Origin: Perkinsus olseni
Lineage: Eukaryota > Perkinsozoa > Perkinsida
Assembly (NCBI GenBank): GCA_013115125.1
Contig: JABANN010000239.1
Location: forward strand, 1-48,383
DNA: 48,383 nucleotides
Direction: 5' to 3'
The position numbers and the translations under genes are program-made. Below, piece by piece: positions 10,557 through 22,014 of this stretch (its first letter is position 1; the number at the start of each line of letters is the position of its first letter). The notes below the pieces were generated by a model. It was not told the origin of the DNA, made no database searches, and saw only the letters and a list, made by a program, of their open reading frames with translations.

Positions 10557-12934
10557 CTATCTTCCTTTCCGCGACTTAGACCTCCCGCCAGCCCCACCGG
10601 ACTTAGCCCCATATTTCTTGAGAATATCCTTGGATACAGCAAGCATACCATCCTTCATTTTGCCTGCAATCGATGCCGAACACACATGGCACTACACATA
10701 CAAATCGCACAACATTTTACCTCCCTTATACGCCGCGGTGCCTCCACCCCTACCACTCGTGAAGACCGCCCCGACCGAGTCCATGAGCTTAGCATCAGTT
10801 TCTTCACGCTTCTGTCTGGCAGCCTTCTTTCGCGCCTACAGAAGAGTATTGCCACAAATCTTCAAGTAGAGTCACAAGCAGCCCGAGGGAACACCCCCGA
10901 GCCCGCTCACCCGATCAGCATCGCCTATAGTCGTGTACTTCAATGTCGAGACATTCACGCCCATATACTGTGCCTGAGAGAGTGAAAGGCGCCCTCACGG
11001 CACAGCGGGCGGACAAAATAGCCCAGGTGGGTTACCTTTTCTTTGCTCGCGTCCACCAGGCGGTGTCGGTCTTCACGCATCTTGCGGAGATGAGTGATAT
11101 TGTGGCCAGTCTCTTTTCCAACCTGAAGCAACCAACCAACTCCCCTGCAAAACCCAACGAGCATGCCCCTTGACCGCACCTTTCCGCCAAGGGCCGTGAA
11201 CTTGGCGTCCATGTACTGCCGCTTCGATTTCTTATCCTTCGTTTTAGGATACACTGAGTGCAGGACAGACCCGCTGGGCGAAAATTAACCCCTCGCCAGG
11301 ACAACTCCAACCCCCATGGACTGCACTTTTATTCTCTCACTGATCTCCCACTCCCTGGCGCCCCCTGGGCTCCCCAGAACTCCTACCATAATTGAGCATA
11401 TCTTGCAGGGCTTTATTGAATACTTTCTCCTCTTCATCCTCTCGCTGAGAGGCAGATGTGGGCTTCTTTTTCGAAGGCGGTGGTGCTATGTAGGACGCAG
11501 ACTTCTTGTCTGCAACCAACCACGGCGATATAAGTGACTTCGCGGTCGAAAAAGGAAATCAATATCCTCCGCTCCCAGAGCTGTGCGTGACTATATTGCG
11601 TAACACGCCGAGTAGCCAGACTGAATACCACTCCGAATGATGCTCTACACACTCATCCTGGTACAGGCTCGAGTGGAGGACCCAACTACGAAGCCCCATC
11701 AGCACACCAACACCATAGATACATGACTCCAGTCTTCCTTGGCGCCTCGGACAAGCTCCGCGAACAGATAGAGATGGCGATTGAAGACCGTGTCGGCGAT
11801 TGGCGAGAGAGTTCCCGAAACACACTGTCCTCACTTGTCATTTTCTCCACAGAACTCGCCATGAAGTCCCCGCCGGCGTGGTCCGGGCGGATCGATGGAG
11901 TAGGTTTTTTCTCTCGTGTCTGCCACAAGCATGAAACTCACCTCAACTGGCCGAGGCCCTCACTAGGAGATATCACCCGCGCCCCACGACATTCCTTCCG
12001 CTACAGTTTACGCTCTCACCTCGCATAGCGTTTACGAGTTTTCTGATCTTCCACGACCACCCCGAGCTCCTACTGTTACACCTCGGCAGCGTTGGCCTGA
12101 TGAACCCATACTACCTCCGCTTTCTCGCCAGTCCCCCTGTCAGCTGCAAATGACCATTCTGCTTTGTTAGTCGGGGCCTTTGAAACCACCTTCTCCTTTT
12201 TCGCCTTGTCTGCTATTGCCTCCTTTCTAGCTAGAACCTGGACCAGAAAACTGATGAGGCATAATAATGACTCAACCGTCGAATACTCCGGAGACCGCTT
12301 CACATCACGCGTTACAGGGCGTAGTATGCATTCAAAGCTCTCTACCTCAGAGAGCTGACTCGACCATGGATGCTTCGCCTGCCCGAGTAAAAGTCCCGAA
12401 AGATAGCACCGCGCTCACACTACTGAAGGCCTTGGCACATGCGAGCCGAGCGGCATCAACGAAGCGCGAGCTTCTCTGGGTACTACACTCTTAGGCTGTA
12501 TTCCGTCATCAAAACAGGACATGAACGACTCCATCCTCTCTGCCAGCCGCGCATTGGCCTCCTAACAAATGAAATCCTACAGGGGACCAGACTAGCTCAA
12601 AGTAAGCTTCGCTAGTTAACCGCAACGTAACTACTGAGGTATACACTTCGCCGAACTTTCATCCAGCCTCAGTCAGGGTCGATAACTTGCTAAGTCCATC
12701 AACCACCTACTACATCTGTCACGCTACCGTTATATCATGTAATAAGGCTGGTGTACCGAGCCCCAAGTTGGGCCTGTAATGAATTACCTGCTCCCAATCG
12801 CTTTCCGACTCCGATACCGGTTCGCTCTTCTCAGATGAGGGTGGTGGCCGCGGCATCTTGAACAAACCTCTGAGATCCAGCGGGTTCGCGATCGTATCTT
12901 CTGCGGGCAGGACTGCAAATCTTCGGGCCTCCAT
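10557..12934 (-). CDS. Lysine-rich multi-exon protein, possible DUF4602 (C1orf131-like) C-terminus
   Basis: The first exon (12934-12788) reads MEARRFAVLPAEDTIANP, has an acidic Ser-rich stretch and ends DWEQ|gtaatt. Middle exons include EANARLAERMESFMSCFDD, a Lys/Ala-rich helix (ARKEAIADKAKKEK) and MLVADTREKTYSIDPPGP. The 3' exons are well resolved: DKKSASYIAPPPSKKKP, VYPKTKDKKSKRQYMD, VGKETGHNITHLRKMRED, AQYMGVNVSTLKYTT, ARKKAARQKREETDAKL, and finally KMKDGMLAVSKDILKKYG ending in a basic tail at 10557. The pattern of a LGGK-type turn, a basic helix and a closing xxxDGxLxVSK strand is reminiscent of DUF4602 (C1orf131/Faf1), a small-subunit processome component. That is a tentative family call. 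Joins between 11.8 and 11.5 kb are unresolved, so this may be two genes. Confidence 0.55.
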
Positions 12935-13604
12935 CGCAGTATGTAGAGTTTTTAGGTGCAAAGATAGGACGCGTGACTTCGCCCCCTTATTTGCAGCTCA
13001 GCCGCCCGCAAGCCTGTCTCGCGCTTTCACTCCAGCAAGACACGAAAAATCTCTGGAAACTGCTCCTTGAAAACTCGTACACGCAATGGTCCTCACCAAC
13101 GACACCCGCGAAAGTCACTTCACGACCAGGTCCCTAAAATCTGTACTTGTCCTCCAACAGAGCGAATGGCATGCGCGTAGCCACTGGATCATACCTGATG
13201 ATGAGCCACTAACAGCAGCAACAGCGTTGGGTACAGCACGAGACAGAATCGGCGCTATTACGGAAACGCGCGATGATAGGCTAAAGTTCTATCAACGACG
13301 GAGAAGCCAACGGTAGAAAAGTAGCCCGGCACGTGATGATTTGATGGCATTACTCCTGAGCCAGACTGGCGAGCCGATGCATCTGCTGATCTTCAGCTAG
13401 TTGCTGATAGAACACTGCCTGCTTCTCCAAGTATCTGCCGTTAACGTGGATTGGATTTATGAGGCCATACTAAGCACCGAGCTGGCGAAAGGAAATGTAG
13501 TGTTCTCTAGTCCGTTTTCCACGGCGATGAAAGTAATAGCGATCTCGCCGAGATAAGTCGGCCCCCGCTATTACCTCTGTCGACTCATCAATATGAGGTG
13601 CTCC
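12935..13604. other. No gene supported
   Basis: Only short overlapping frames on both strands. The stretch may be the 5' region of the minus-strand gene that starts at 12934 plus the 3' region of the next. I see no repeat or RNA gene. Confidence 0.4.
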
Positions 13605-13929
13605 TTATCGGCAAAACGGACCTGAATAGTGGCAACTCCAGCCCGACACTGTGTTAAGAGCATTCTGGCTGCGAAAAAGTTGGTACTAGAAATAAGAGAA
13701 CCCAGAGCCCACCTTGATGTTCCTGAGAAGGTAGTCAGCACCAGCCACGCCCACACCGAGCGCTGCACCGAATAGTGCAGAGTAGATGAACGTACCTGTT
13801 CGACGATAAGGGCAAAAGATGGTATGAATTGCTGACAGTACCGGGCTTGAAGTTGGAGCCAATGGAAGCACCCATCTTGGCGAAGCGCTGGGCAGCGGTG
13901 GGCTTAGCAACGGCCTCTGTAGACGACAT
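13605..13929 (-). CDS. Small single-pass membrane protein, perhaps mitochondrial
   Basis: Three exons join in phase. MSSTEAVAKPTAAQRFAKMG... ends at 13842; a 46-base intron leads to TFIYSALFGAALGVGVAGAD (13795-13713); a 27-base intron leads to YQLFRSQNALNTVSGW, with a stop at 13605. The product is about 83 residues: a basic amphipathic start without acid clusters, one Gly/Ala-rich transmembrane helix and a short polar tail. This is the build of small respiratory-complex or ATP-synthase subunits, but I cannot name one. The frame is open upstream of the chosen Met (WIDPFLDTIEG), and an exon around 14127-14001 (MTMTRYGLIWSGMATFG) may belong to the same gene, although its junction does not keep phase in my reading. 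The second intron is unusually short. Confidence 0.5.
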
Positions 13930-14499
13930 GCCTTCAATGGTATCCAAAAATGGGTCGATCCACTGAGCATACGAGTGGTTGCTGTGCGTTTAGAGCTGAC
14001 CAGCGTTCGTGGCGCGCAGAAGCGTTCTGATAGAATTCGAAGTGACGAGTTTCGACCGGTCGAAAAACAGCTCAGATCCGAAGGTGGCCATCCCCGACCA
14101 AATCAATCCATATCGGGTCATTGTCATCAGGTTGCTGCAATTCACCGGCACTAGATACTTGACCCAGGACACTTTCACGATGATGCTCAGCAGCAATCGA
14201 TCATTTGGGCGCGCGCGTTCGAACATTTGCACGCGTCACCTCAATGAACGCCGTCTCGTTCAGATCCCCGAAGCGTGAGGTCTGTGACGCCAGGGCGTCT
14301 AAAAACGTCTTTCCGCGCTGCGGTTAGCGAACCTGTTCGTGCATGCTTACTATCCTTGGACGAAAGTTGTTTTTGCTGCTTCCACCCAGCCGAACCGAGC
14401 GAGTTATTTTCGACTTACCTGCGAAATTCCGTGAATGGCGATAGTTGCGGTATGAAGTCTCTGCGGATCTTACCATAGGTATATTGTTCTACCTTATCC
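13930..14499. promoter_or_regulatory. Divergent intergenic region at the strand switch
   Basis: All supported genes to the left are on the minus strand and the genes to the right are on the plus strand, so this region should hold promoters firing both ways. I see no clear TATA box. Part of it (14127-14001) may be a 5' exon of the minus-strand gene. Confidence 0.4.
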
Positions 14500-15257
14500 A
14501 TGGTTTCACCTTACCCCGTCAACCCCAGGCTGCCGCTGGGCAATACTGGACGCCAGCGCGTTCGGAAGGAAATCTCCAAGGCCTTGCGAGCGAACCCGGA
14601 ACTACGATCCCTGTGCAAGTCTGTTGCACCTGATGTAATATCATACAGTGAGAGGCAGGGTCGGGGTATAAGCCGCGGTGGGGTAGGTAGACACTGTGAG
14701 CAGCAAGTAGATCTTGGGTTGTGTGGGCTGTCTTTTCTCGACTACTGTCCCCTTTTCGGAATGCGGCGCATATGCTCACAACGCATGATGCTATTCGGAG
14801 TATCATAAAGCATTTTATTGACTACTGCCGCCCATCTAGTCGGGATACGCTGTCGCATCCACCGGTTGTCAGTAAATACTTTGGACAGTAGCTTGGTTGT
14901 TTTCAGATCAAAAAGGCTACCAAGTCGCAGCTCCTGGAGATGTGCGTTATCACCGGCACTCTGGATCAGGCTATCCAAATTTCACAGGAAAACGCGGCTT
15001 CTCAAGCTGTGCATAGCTCTCATTTACGTGTGACGACTAACCCGCGCGCTGACGGTTCGGCGCTGGGTGATGGTAACGCGTCGCAAGCTATGGGCTCTAC
15101 AGGCTCTACTGCCGTATCGGCAACTGCCTCTATCAACGAATCTGGTGATCTCGGCTTTGACACCATGACCTTCCCCTTTTGGCTTGAACGACAACCAAGC
15201 AAGAGTTTCGTCGAAGCGTTGGCCGATGATATTTCAAAGCCGCCACAGAGCTTCTAG
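14500..15257 (+). CDS. Tandem paralog A of a lineage-specific family
   Basis: Exon 1 (14500-14634) and exon 2 (14907-15257) are separated by a 272-base phase-0 intron. The product is about 162 residues. The shared domain starts at residue 8 or so (LPLGNTGRQRVRKEISKAL, then NPELRSLCKSVAPD) and continues after the intron as IKKATKSQLLEMCVITG. The tail is Ser/Thr/Ala-rich and ends in WLERQPSKSFVEALADD. Paralogs B and C downstream carry the same domain with an intron at the same place. The domain reads as four or five amphipathic helices with a conserved NGR..R turn; I do not recognise it. Basic charge suggests nucleic-acid or acidic-partner binding, which is inference only. This copy has the longest intron and the shortest tail of the three. 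Confidence 0.7.
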
Positions 15258-15990
15258 TTGTTCTGTCCAGCGGCGGTTGGGTTTTTTTCTGGTGAGGGAG
15301 ACCCTATTAGAGTCAGGATTGAGGTCCTTCAGGCTTTCGGTAAAATTGACTTTCGTGCTTCGCCCCTTTTTCACTATGAAGTGGCCGGAAGACTTGTGTA
15401 TGGACATAACCTCGATTTTTATCGTCCAGTTGCTGCTGCTGTTATAGCTGCCATGTAGTGGTAAACGGCAGCTGTTGTTATTACCTCTATCATCGGCTCT
15501 ACCCCTTGTAGGTAGTTGTAGTATTTAATCATCATAAACCTCCTATTAATCTCTATTCATTCTGCCATAGATCAGGTTAGTCGTTGCTTGATATCTGTTC
15601 AATGGTATCTTGGATGTACCACTATTGCCTTATCACTATATGACTCCATCAGCTAGTTTATCACTATTACTGTATCATAACTACTTCTTCTTGCTGCTGC
15701 TGCTCGCCTGCTAAGGCTAGGGCCCCGTGGTATTCTTCTTAGGTCCTGTCTCCTAGTGGCGTTCTACAGCAGAGAGTCCAGGTGCTGCTACTGATGCTAC
15801 TAGCATTTTCGTGTGAGGGTTATGTGCAAGTGACGTCCAAGCATTCTCTGTGACTCATCGTTTCGTCATCCACAGCACTTCTCTCTGCTGCTTACGAGCA
15901 TAGCATGCCATTTGTGTTGCCTGGGGGGGCATCTTATCGTCTATGTAGCTGTCGCTGTTAGGCTCGACGTTTTCACGATCCCTGGATTGA
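15258..15990. other. Intergenic, no gene supported
   Basis: AT-richer, with many short runs of CTGCTG and TATCACTA (15590-15700) and in-frame stops on all frames. It fits the 3' end of paralog A and the 5' region of paralog B. Confidence 0.5.
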
Positions 15991-16876
15991 ATGTCTCTCT
16001 TCGTATCGCAGTCCATGCACCCACCTTCGTCTACTGATCTGAGCGCCCTCTTCGATCCGCAAAGCTTCAAGCTTGGCCAAGCAATGGGTGAAGATATGAA
16101 CCCTTCATCAGGATATTCCTTAAAGCCGAGTTCAGATGACGTCCTGTCTGGTGGTAATTCACGAAAAACTAAGACGCCGTCCCGAAGGTCGCGGTCGAAA
16201 ACCATGATGGGCGAGAAATCGGTTCGTCTGGGAAACAACGGCCGACGGCTCGTGCGCTCGGCGATAGCGAAGGCATTGCTTGAGAAGCCTGAACTACGAG
16301 AGAAATGCCGACGGGTGGCCACGGTAAGCGAGCCCATCAGCCGCGGGTCCTGATCGTTTTCACGAATTCAGGTGAAGTCTGCGACGGTGAAGCAGCTGTT
16401 GAGAATGTGCGAGATAGTTGGCGTACGAGAAGTTGCTGAAGAAGCTATAAGAGCGATGGATCCAAGTATCGATTTGGAGGACCCCAAGCTATGGGCCCAG
16501 GTTCACGAAGATGATGCACCTGAGAATAGGGACGTCCTTACGACGAATACGTTCCCCCTGATGGTAAGCCTCATCGCCTCTGCTGAGTATCTTCAATTTC
16601 ACCGTCTCCCAGTTGAACTGATTCTTTTGCAGGCCAATGCTCCGCACAAGACGGTTGGCTTGGCCGTCACTGGTCAGTCTCGGAATGGGTTCCCAGACTT
16701 GGTGTCTATGGCGAATAATCGCCTCGAAGAACAGAGGGGCCGTCAAAAGCTCGGAGACACTATCGCCGATATGCATTCGATGCTTGGAGAGCTGTCGGGC
16801 CACTCTCGCGTTGAGAGCATTCCACAAGACTCGGAGTTGAACATCTTCGACAACCCGCTACTGCACAATAAGTTGC

Positions 16877-16924
<48 letters not shown>

Positions 16925-17169
16925 TGCCGTTGTTCACCTCTTCCTTGGAAGGCTCTGGTATGGATGGCACTACCTCGACGAGCACTTCGTTTTCATCTGG
17001 TTTGCCGAGTTGGTTGTCGTCTCCGGTGTCCCTCTCTGTGTCGGACCCAAGACGGTTCTCCGGCTTTCGACTGGGCGAGGATACCACACCAACCTCATCT
17101 TCTTTGTCATTGGCGTTGATGCTACATAACAACGAAGGTCCAGTAGTTAATGTTTCTCCTCGCCATTAG
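15991..17169 (+). CDS. Tandem paralog B, polyglutamine-bearing
   Basis: Exon 1 (15991-16323) starts MSLFVSQSMHPPSSTD and ends at the family intron, here 48 bases (16324-16371). The shared domain reads VRLGNNGRRLVRSAIAKAL, KPELREKCRRVAT, then VKSATVKQLLRMCEIVG. The segment 16564-16632 has a good donor (gtaagc) and acceptor (ttttgcag) and is 69 bases long, so it is probably a second intron that happens to keep frame. After it comes a Ser/Leu-rich tail with a run of 16 glutamines and SGLPSWLSSPVSLSV. The protein is about 350 residues. A basic patch (SRKTKTPSRRSRSK) lies just before the domain and could be a nuclear signal. A basic N-terminal domain with a polyQ/Ser tail would fit a regulatory protein; function unknown. 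Confidence 0.75.
16876..16923 (+). repeat. (CAA)16 trinucleotide repeat encoding polyglutamine
   Basis: Sixteen uninterrupted CAA codons lie in exon 2 of paralog B. Uninterrupted triplets usually vary in length between individuals. Confidence 0.95.
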
Positions 17170-18187
17170 GGACTCGGCAAGAGGTCTAAGTCCAAGTTAA
17201 GATCGCCGATTTTCTTCTGGTTTTTAACATTGACACTTCCTATCAAGATTTCTTTTACCAACTCATTATCATTACCATTATCATCAACGCCACCACGACC
17301 GAGTATTAGAGTTGCCATTAAATAGTACTTCAGTACTGTTCAGAGCTGTTGGATGCTCACACTTGCCTTAGAGTATCATTGATCATTGTCACGTTAGAGT
17401 TGATTCGCCGTAACTCATATTGCAGCGCTTCTCCTCCTCCTGTTGCTGCTTTTGGTCCTATATGGAAGCTGGTGTCCTGCGGCACAAGGCTGTTCGTAGG
17501 TTAGCTAATCGGAGCTTGCAGAGGCCAAGGCTGGTCTACCGGCGTCGCGGATGGGCAAGCGTATCTTTGTCGACCCAAGTACTGGAGGAGAGCATTATCA
17601 TCGAGTTCATTAGAAAGCTCGTTTTTACCTTTTCTGGCCCCGAAGTTGAGGCCTTTTAGTGGCTTCATCCACTATCATGCACTTCTCTCGTGTATCATTG
17701 TTATTTTTATTTTTTCCACATTTTTACCCTTTCTATTCAGTAGACTACGTTATGGATCCAGGTAAAGGTTTTTGTTCTCGGATGTAACGGCATTGGCTGA
17801 TGGTGCTCCCCGAGGAGGGGCTTGCGATGCTGACGCTCATTCGCTATCCGAAGGGATGCTCACAGGCCAAGTGCCTTAAGACCGTTACGGCCTTATACCC
17901 TTTCAAATACTGCAAATTTGTTCAGCTTCGCTGTCGAGTTCTGGACACCGCGGGTTCCGATGTCTTACCATGTTCCCCCTGTTACTATAGACGATGTACC
18001 GGGTAGGTAGTCCCGGTCGTTTCCTTTGAGGGTCTCTTCAGTGCCCGAGTGGAGTAGGGCCAAAGCTGAATCGTTTCTGTCTCTATCCTTCAGAATTTCG
18101 AGCCCTACTTGAGGTTTTGTGTGTTGTAGCAGCGGAATTCAGTGGATAGTGAGCTCACGTGAACGGTCTTCTCCAGTTTTACTATTC
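17170..18187. other. Intergenic, no gene supported
   Basis: Contains ATTACCATTATCATC-type low-complexity DNA just after paralog B, and two short open frames (17420-17659, 17800-18006) without protein-like composition. No further copy of the family domain is visible. Confidence 0.45.
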
Positions 18188-19107
18188 ATGGACTTTTCTG
18201 TTGGCAACACTGCCATTCTCGAGCGTCACGCCGTGGCGGCAGTCGATGAGAAGGGAAAGTCGCCGCGCGCTCGTGAGAAGAGTTTAGGCAGCAATGGCCG
18301 CGATGTTCTGAGACGAGAAATAACGAAAAGGCTTAGAGCCTTCCCACACCTACGGATCGTCGCCAATCGGATCGCACCTGTAAGTTCCCATTGTTATTAT
18401 TAATCAGTCATTTTCCGAGTGATAACTTGATGGTGCAGATACGTTTCGCGACGGTGCCCCAGCTGCATCAGATCGCGGAGGATGTTGGCATAGGTGAAAT
18501 AGCGGCAGTGATATCCAGAGCTGATCAGGCGCACCGGAAATCGAAGAAAGGAGGGAAAACTGATGGCGGACGTCGAAAGTCGACCGGTGGCCGGGCCGAT
18601 GTGAACGTGAAGGAAGCCATAGCTGACAGTCTAGCGGAGTATCGTTGGCCTCTTAATGACGGTTATTCGACTATCCATAGGGATATGTCCGACTCAGGGC
18701 AGGGAGAAGTCGCAAACTCGCATCCTACAGATCCCCTTAATCTTGACCTTCATCTGTCTACCGCGTCGCCATCATCCTCACATGCTGCGGCTCCTTTTCA
18801 CAACATCACCTCTCTCGCCGTCTCAATAGCGGATGGTGCTTCGGCCGTATCTTCTACCCCCGTCATGTGCTGGGACAACCCTGGTGTCGCCGCCCCCAAT
18901 GAGGTCAGCCGTTTAGGAGGGCCACTCTCCCTCCCGGATAAGGCCCATGATCATCAGCAGCCTTTCACCACCCACGATCGAGACTACAATTATCGGGACT
19001 ACTCGGTGATGCGGCAAATACCGAGCCTCTCAACGTCGCTGCTGTGGGACATCAATAATCGTGACGAGCATCGGGAGAGTGGTCGCAATCCGGTATTCCC
19101 TATGTGA
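18188..19107 (+). CDS. Tandem paralog C
   Basis: Exon 1 (18188-18379) and exon 2 (18439-19107) flank a 59-base phase-0 intron at the same domain position as in A and B. The domain reads KSLGSNGRDVLRREITKRL, FPHLRIVANRIAP, then IRFATVPQLHQIAEDVG. It is followed by a lysine-rich linker (RKSKKGGKTDGGRRKS) and a long Ser/His/Pro-rich tail ending SGRNPVFPM. The protein is about 287 residues. It is the most diverged copy: the Cys residues shared by A and B are replaced by Ala, suggesting they are not essential. The start Met was chosen as the first in frame that leaves a short acidic leader. Confidence 0.72.
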
Positions 19108-19717
19108 GAACATCCCTCTCGTAGTGGTCTATTTCTTGTACTGCTTGAAGCTGGATATATCAAACCACATCTCACGCTTCTCCTCGGATATGCAACTCGA
19201 GATCGGCTGGAGAGGTCTCCGTTATTGGCTAGTGTTCGAACACGATTTTTATTGGAGTCTCCTGCCTTGTGCGTAGCAACCTTGTCGTCGTCATGCGCGA
19301 AAAGCAGTGCTGCCTTGGGTGATTTCAGCTGCTAGCTTTCATATCTATCGGCTTCTGCTGTACCCTTTTATATATGTCGAGATCATGTACCATTGACTAC
19401 ACTACGGTGGAGGGCGGGCGGCGCAGGATGCCTTTTGGAATGCCTCAATGTTGCTGAGCCACTTGGATGCTACCAAACTTCAGTTGATCAGGATGATCGT
19501 TGGTCTCATCGTTTTCCTCGAAGAGCTGTTGATTTTAGAATCGGGTGTCCCCGCATGTCGGGTGCTCGTGAATCTTCGGACGGGGTGATCATGTCCTAAA
19601 GAAGGGTCGATTGGGGAGTAGCGCGCTCGTAAGGACTTCTTATTGTTCGCGGTCTTTGCCATTGTCTTCCTGTGAAAGTTTTTAGCCCCGGTTCCCTGTT
19701 CAGTTTGTTGGTTACTT
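19108..19717. other. Intergenic, no gene supported
   Basis: A minus-strand frame (19815-19480) overlaps the start of the next gene and has no protein-like signature. No repeat or RNA gene seen. Confidence 0.45.
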
Positions 19718-20800
19718 ATGTCTTTGGTCACCGCGATCAACGACTCTGATGCACTCGGAGCATCGGCCTTCGAAGCTGCATTCCCAGTGTTCGAGCCAGA
19801 GGGAGGGAAACTCATAACGAGCTCACCTTCACCGTCATCGCCGAGTCATTTAGTGCTGAGACGCCGTGAGCTGGCCGTCAATTCGCATGAGTATTCGGCG
19901 AAGACGATGAGAATCCTGGTCAAAGCGCAAGGGGAAGTCTACCCGAAGGAAGTTAGAGAAGTAAGCAGTGCACCTTGCTCTCACAAGCCTTACGGAGGGT
20001 GTCCCCGATTTTCTGGGTTACGCTGATGGGTCCTTCCCCTGTTGTACGCAGCCGCAGAGGGTCGTTGAGCATATGACATTCGCTTCAGAATGTGCCGTAT
20101 TTCGGTGGACTTCAAGCGGTACGGAAGGAGATAAGCTACGTCCCATCTGAGCCAGCAGCACTGGACCCTTGCCGACCGTCTCTGCCGATTCCCACCGTTG
20201 ATCGACTCCACCCGCTCAGCAACCCTGTGGCCAGTGGCGTTCACAAAATGTGCGCTGGCGAGACCCGGACGGTCGTATGTGCTGGGTAAGATCGTCAGTA
20301 GTTCGATTCGCTGAGACTGTGATTTGCCGTGGCTTCAGACCGCAGCTGGACCCTGGTTCGCCTGACGGCTTCGACGTGACAATGATACCCCAACCCGTGA
20401 GCTGAGCTATCCATTTATAACCATTGTTGTTTCACGAAGATGGAGAAGGACGAGAGCAAGTTTCAACACCAGGCAGTTCCCAACACAAGACGCTTCTGAA
20501 CATACTACCATCGCAGCTCCATACGAGGCGATTCTGGACCTTTGACCAGCCTCGCGAAGACGCTCGATTGTTTGACAAGTTACTTAGCCCTTTGATTGCA
20601 CCATAGAAGTTGTCTTATCAGGAAGATTTTGTGGCTCGTTAATGGAGGCGTAAGACGGATTCTTGTTTGGTTCTTGCAGTCATCACTGGGTGGATCTCCA
20701 CATCGTGGCATGCAGTCCACCGGGGACCAAGTGGCGGGCTCTCGTTGACCGTTTCATGAAAGAAGACAATGTGAGAGCTCCGAAGCTCAAAAAGGGGTAG
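19718..20800 (+). CDS. Uncharacterised multi-exon protein
   Basis: Exons that join in phase: 19718-19960 (MSLVTAINDSDALGASAFE through AKTMRILVKAQGEVYP), 20089-20285 (NVPYFGGLQAVRKEISYVP), 20339-20396 (PQLDPGSPDGFDVTMIPQP), 20440-20475 (MEKDESKFQHQA) and 20517-20578 (LHTRRFWTFDQPREDARLF). A last exon near 20680-20800 reads HHWVDLHIVACSPPGTKWR and ends PKLKKG, but its frame relative to the preceding small exon is not settled. Introns are 41-128 bases. The core mixes aromatic and charged residues, like a folded domain, after a Ser/Pro linker. I do not recognise it, and it does not carry the domain of the three paralogs upstream. Confidence 0.6.
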
Positions 20801-22014
20801 TTTCTCCTGTTAGTTTTGGCACTACAAAAATGACGACTCAGAAGTTGCCATCTCTTACGATTCGTATGCTCTCCTCGTAGCCAGTGTGGCGATGCAGCAG
20901 GCAGCTCCTCTGACCATGTGTAGTTGATGTGGTAAATGGTGTTTTCTCTGCAATGCGAGCTTCTGGACTGTGCAAGGGACTACACGCTCGGCCTTAGCAG
21001 CCTCGCCCTCACCTTCTGCTGCCTCGCGGCCCTCAGACAGTTACTCTTCCGGAGCCCACTCAAGCCGGAGACTCCCGATATTCTTATAATATTGCTGGTA
21101 GGCTCGGGCCGAAGGCGTGATGCGCTTCTGGGAGCGGATTCTCAGCATTGGCTTTTCGCTGACGTCTCGGGGATAGCGCGAGGTGAACTTTTCTGGGACA
21201 GCTCGGATCTTTGGTAGGCTACGACTGTGCTGGGCACCGGCACTCAGCGCGTTGTGAACTATATCCCTTTGAACGTCGATTGCATTTGGGAGTACCTAGG
21301 GTTGATGATGATGCTGATGAGTTGTGCTGCTTCAGTCCTTAGGCCAGTGCTTCCTCGGTTTCATCTACTACGGCTTCTCAGAGTCGATTGGGCTTGAACT
21401 CTTCATTCGGGCGGTGAAGGTATTGCAGACATTGCTAATATGTTGGTTACTGCTGGCCGGCCAGCGCCAGATAGACCCGCTGGTGCACGACTCCACGTGA
21501 GTGTGGGAGCCTTGATATCATAGCTCCATAATGGGCAGGTGGACAGGCCAGGGTGGAGTATTGCCCCCTGAGCCTCCCTTGGTCCGACTCCCGGATCGTG
21601 CCCTCTCTCTCGAATGAGCACTTTTCCGGTCGTAAATTAAACGACGTGGTGTCTCTTTGAGCGCTATAGACCGATGGTCGGCGCTCGAAATTGCATTTTG
21701 ACGCTGTCGGTCTACGCTTACCTTCAATACAGCCCCTCCCTCCTTCAGGTGGCTCCACCGATCCTTTCTCTGTCTCGCGATAGGTGTGGTAGTGGTTTAT
21801 GTATTTGCTGCCTTCGTGATGAAGCCCAGCAAGAACGTGTGCCGAGGTAGCTCAGCCTCTCACTGGGAGAACAGGCAGTTAGCTCGTCGCTGCTCAGATT
21901 CATCGTGGTTGATAATGTCAGTCATGTGGCTCATCGTAGCACTGTCACTGGTTGTACTCTCTCGTAAGTTTATCAGTCCCTCGACTGCGTGCTCAGTAGT
22001 CAGCTTCAGTCAAA
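20801..22014. other. No gene supported
   Basis: Open frames on both strands (for example 20936-21217 plus, 21758-21447 minus) overlap one another and show no convincing exon boundaries. The 3' end of the previous gene and the 5' region of the next one probably occupy the edges. Confidence 0.4.

Noticed and set aside
10300-10869. Plus-strand 189-codon open frame
   Set aside because: It is antisense to well-phased minus-strand exons (the mitochondrial-type gene and the end of the Lys-rich gene) and has shadow-like Pro/Ala/Tyr composition.
16564-16632. In-frame coding segment of paralog B
   Set aside because: It has strong donor and acceptor sites and a different, less polar character, so I treat it as a 69-base intron that keeps frame. 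Transcripts would decide.
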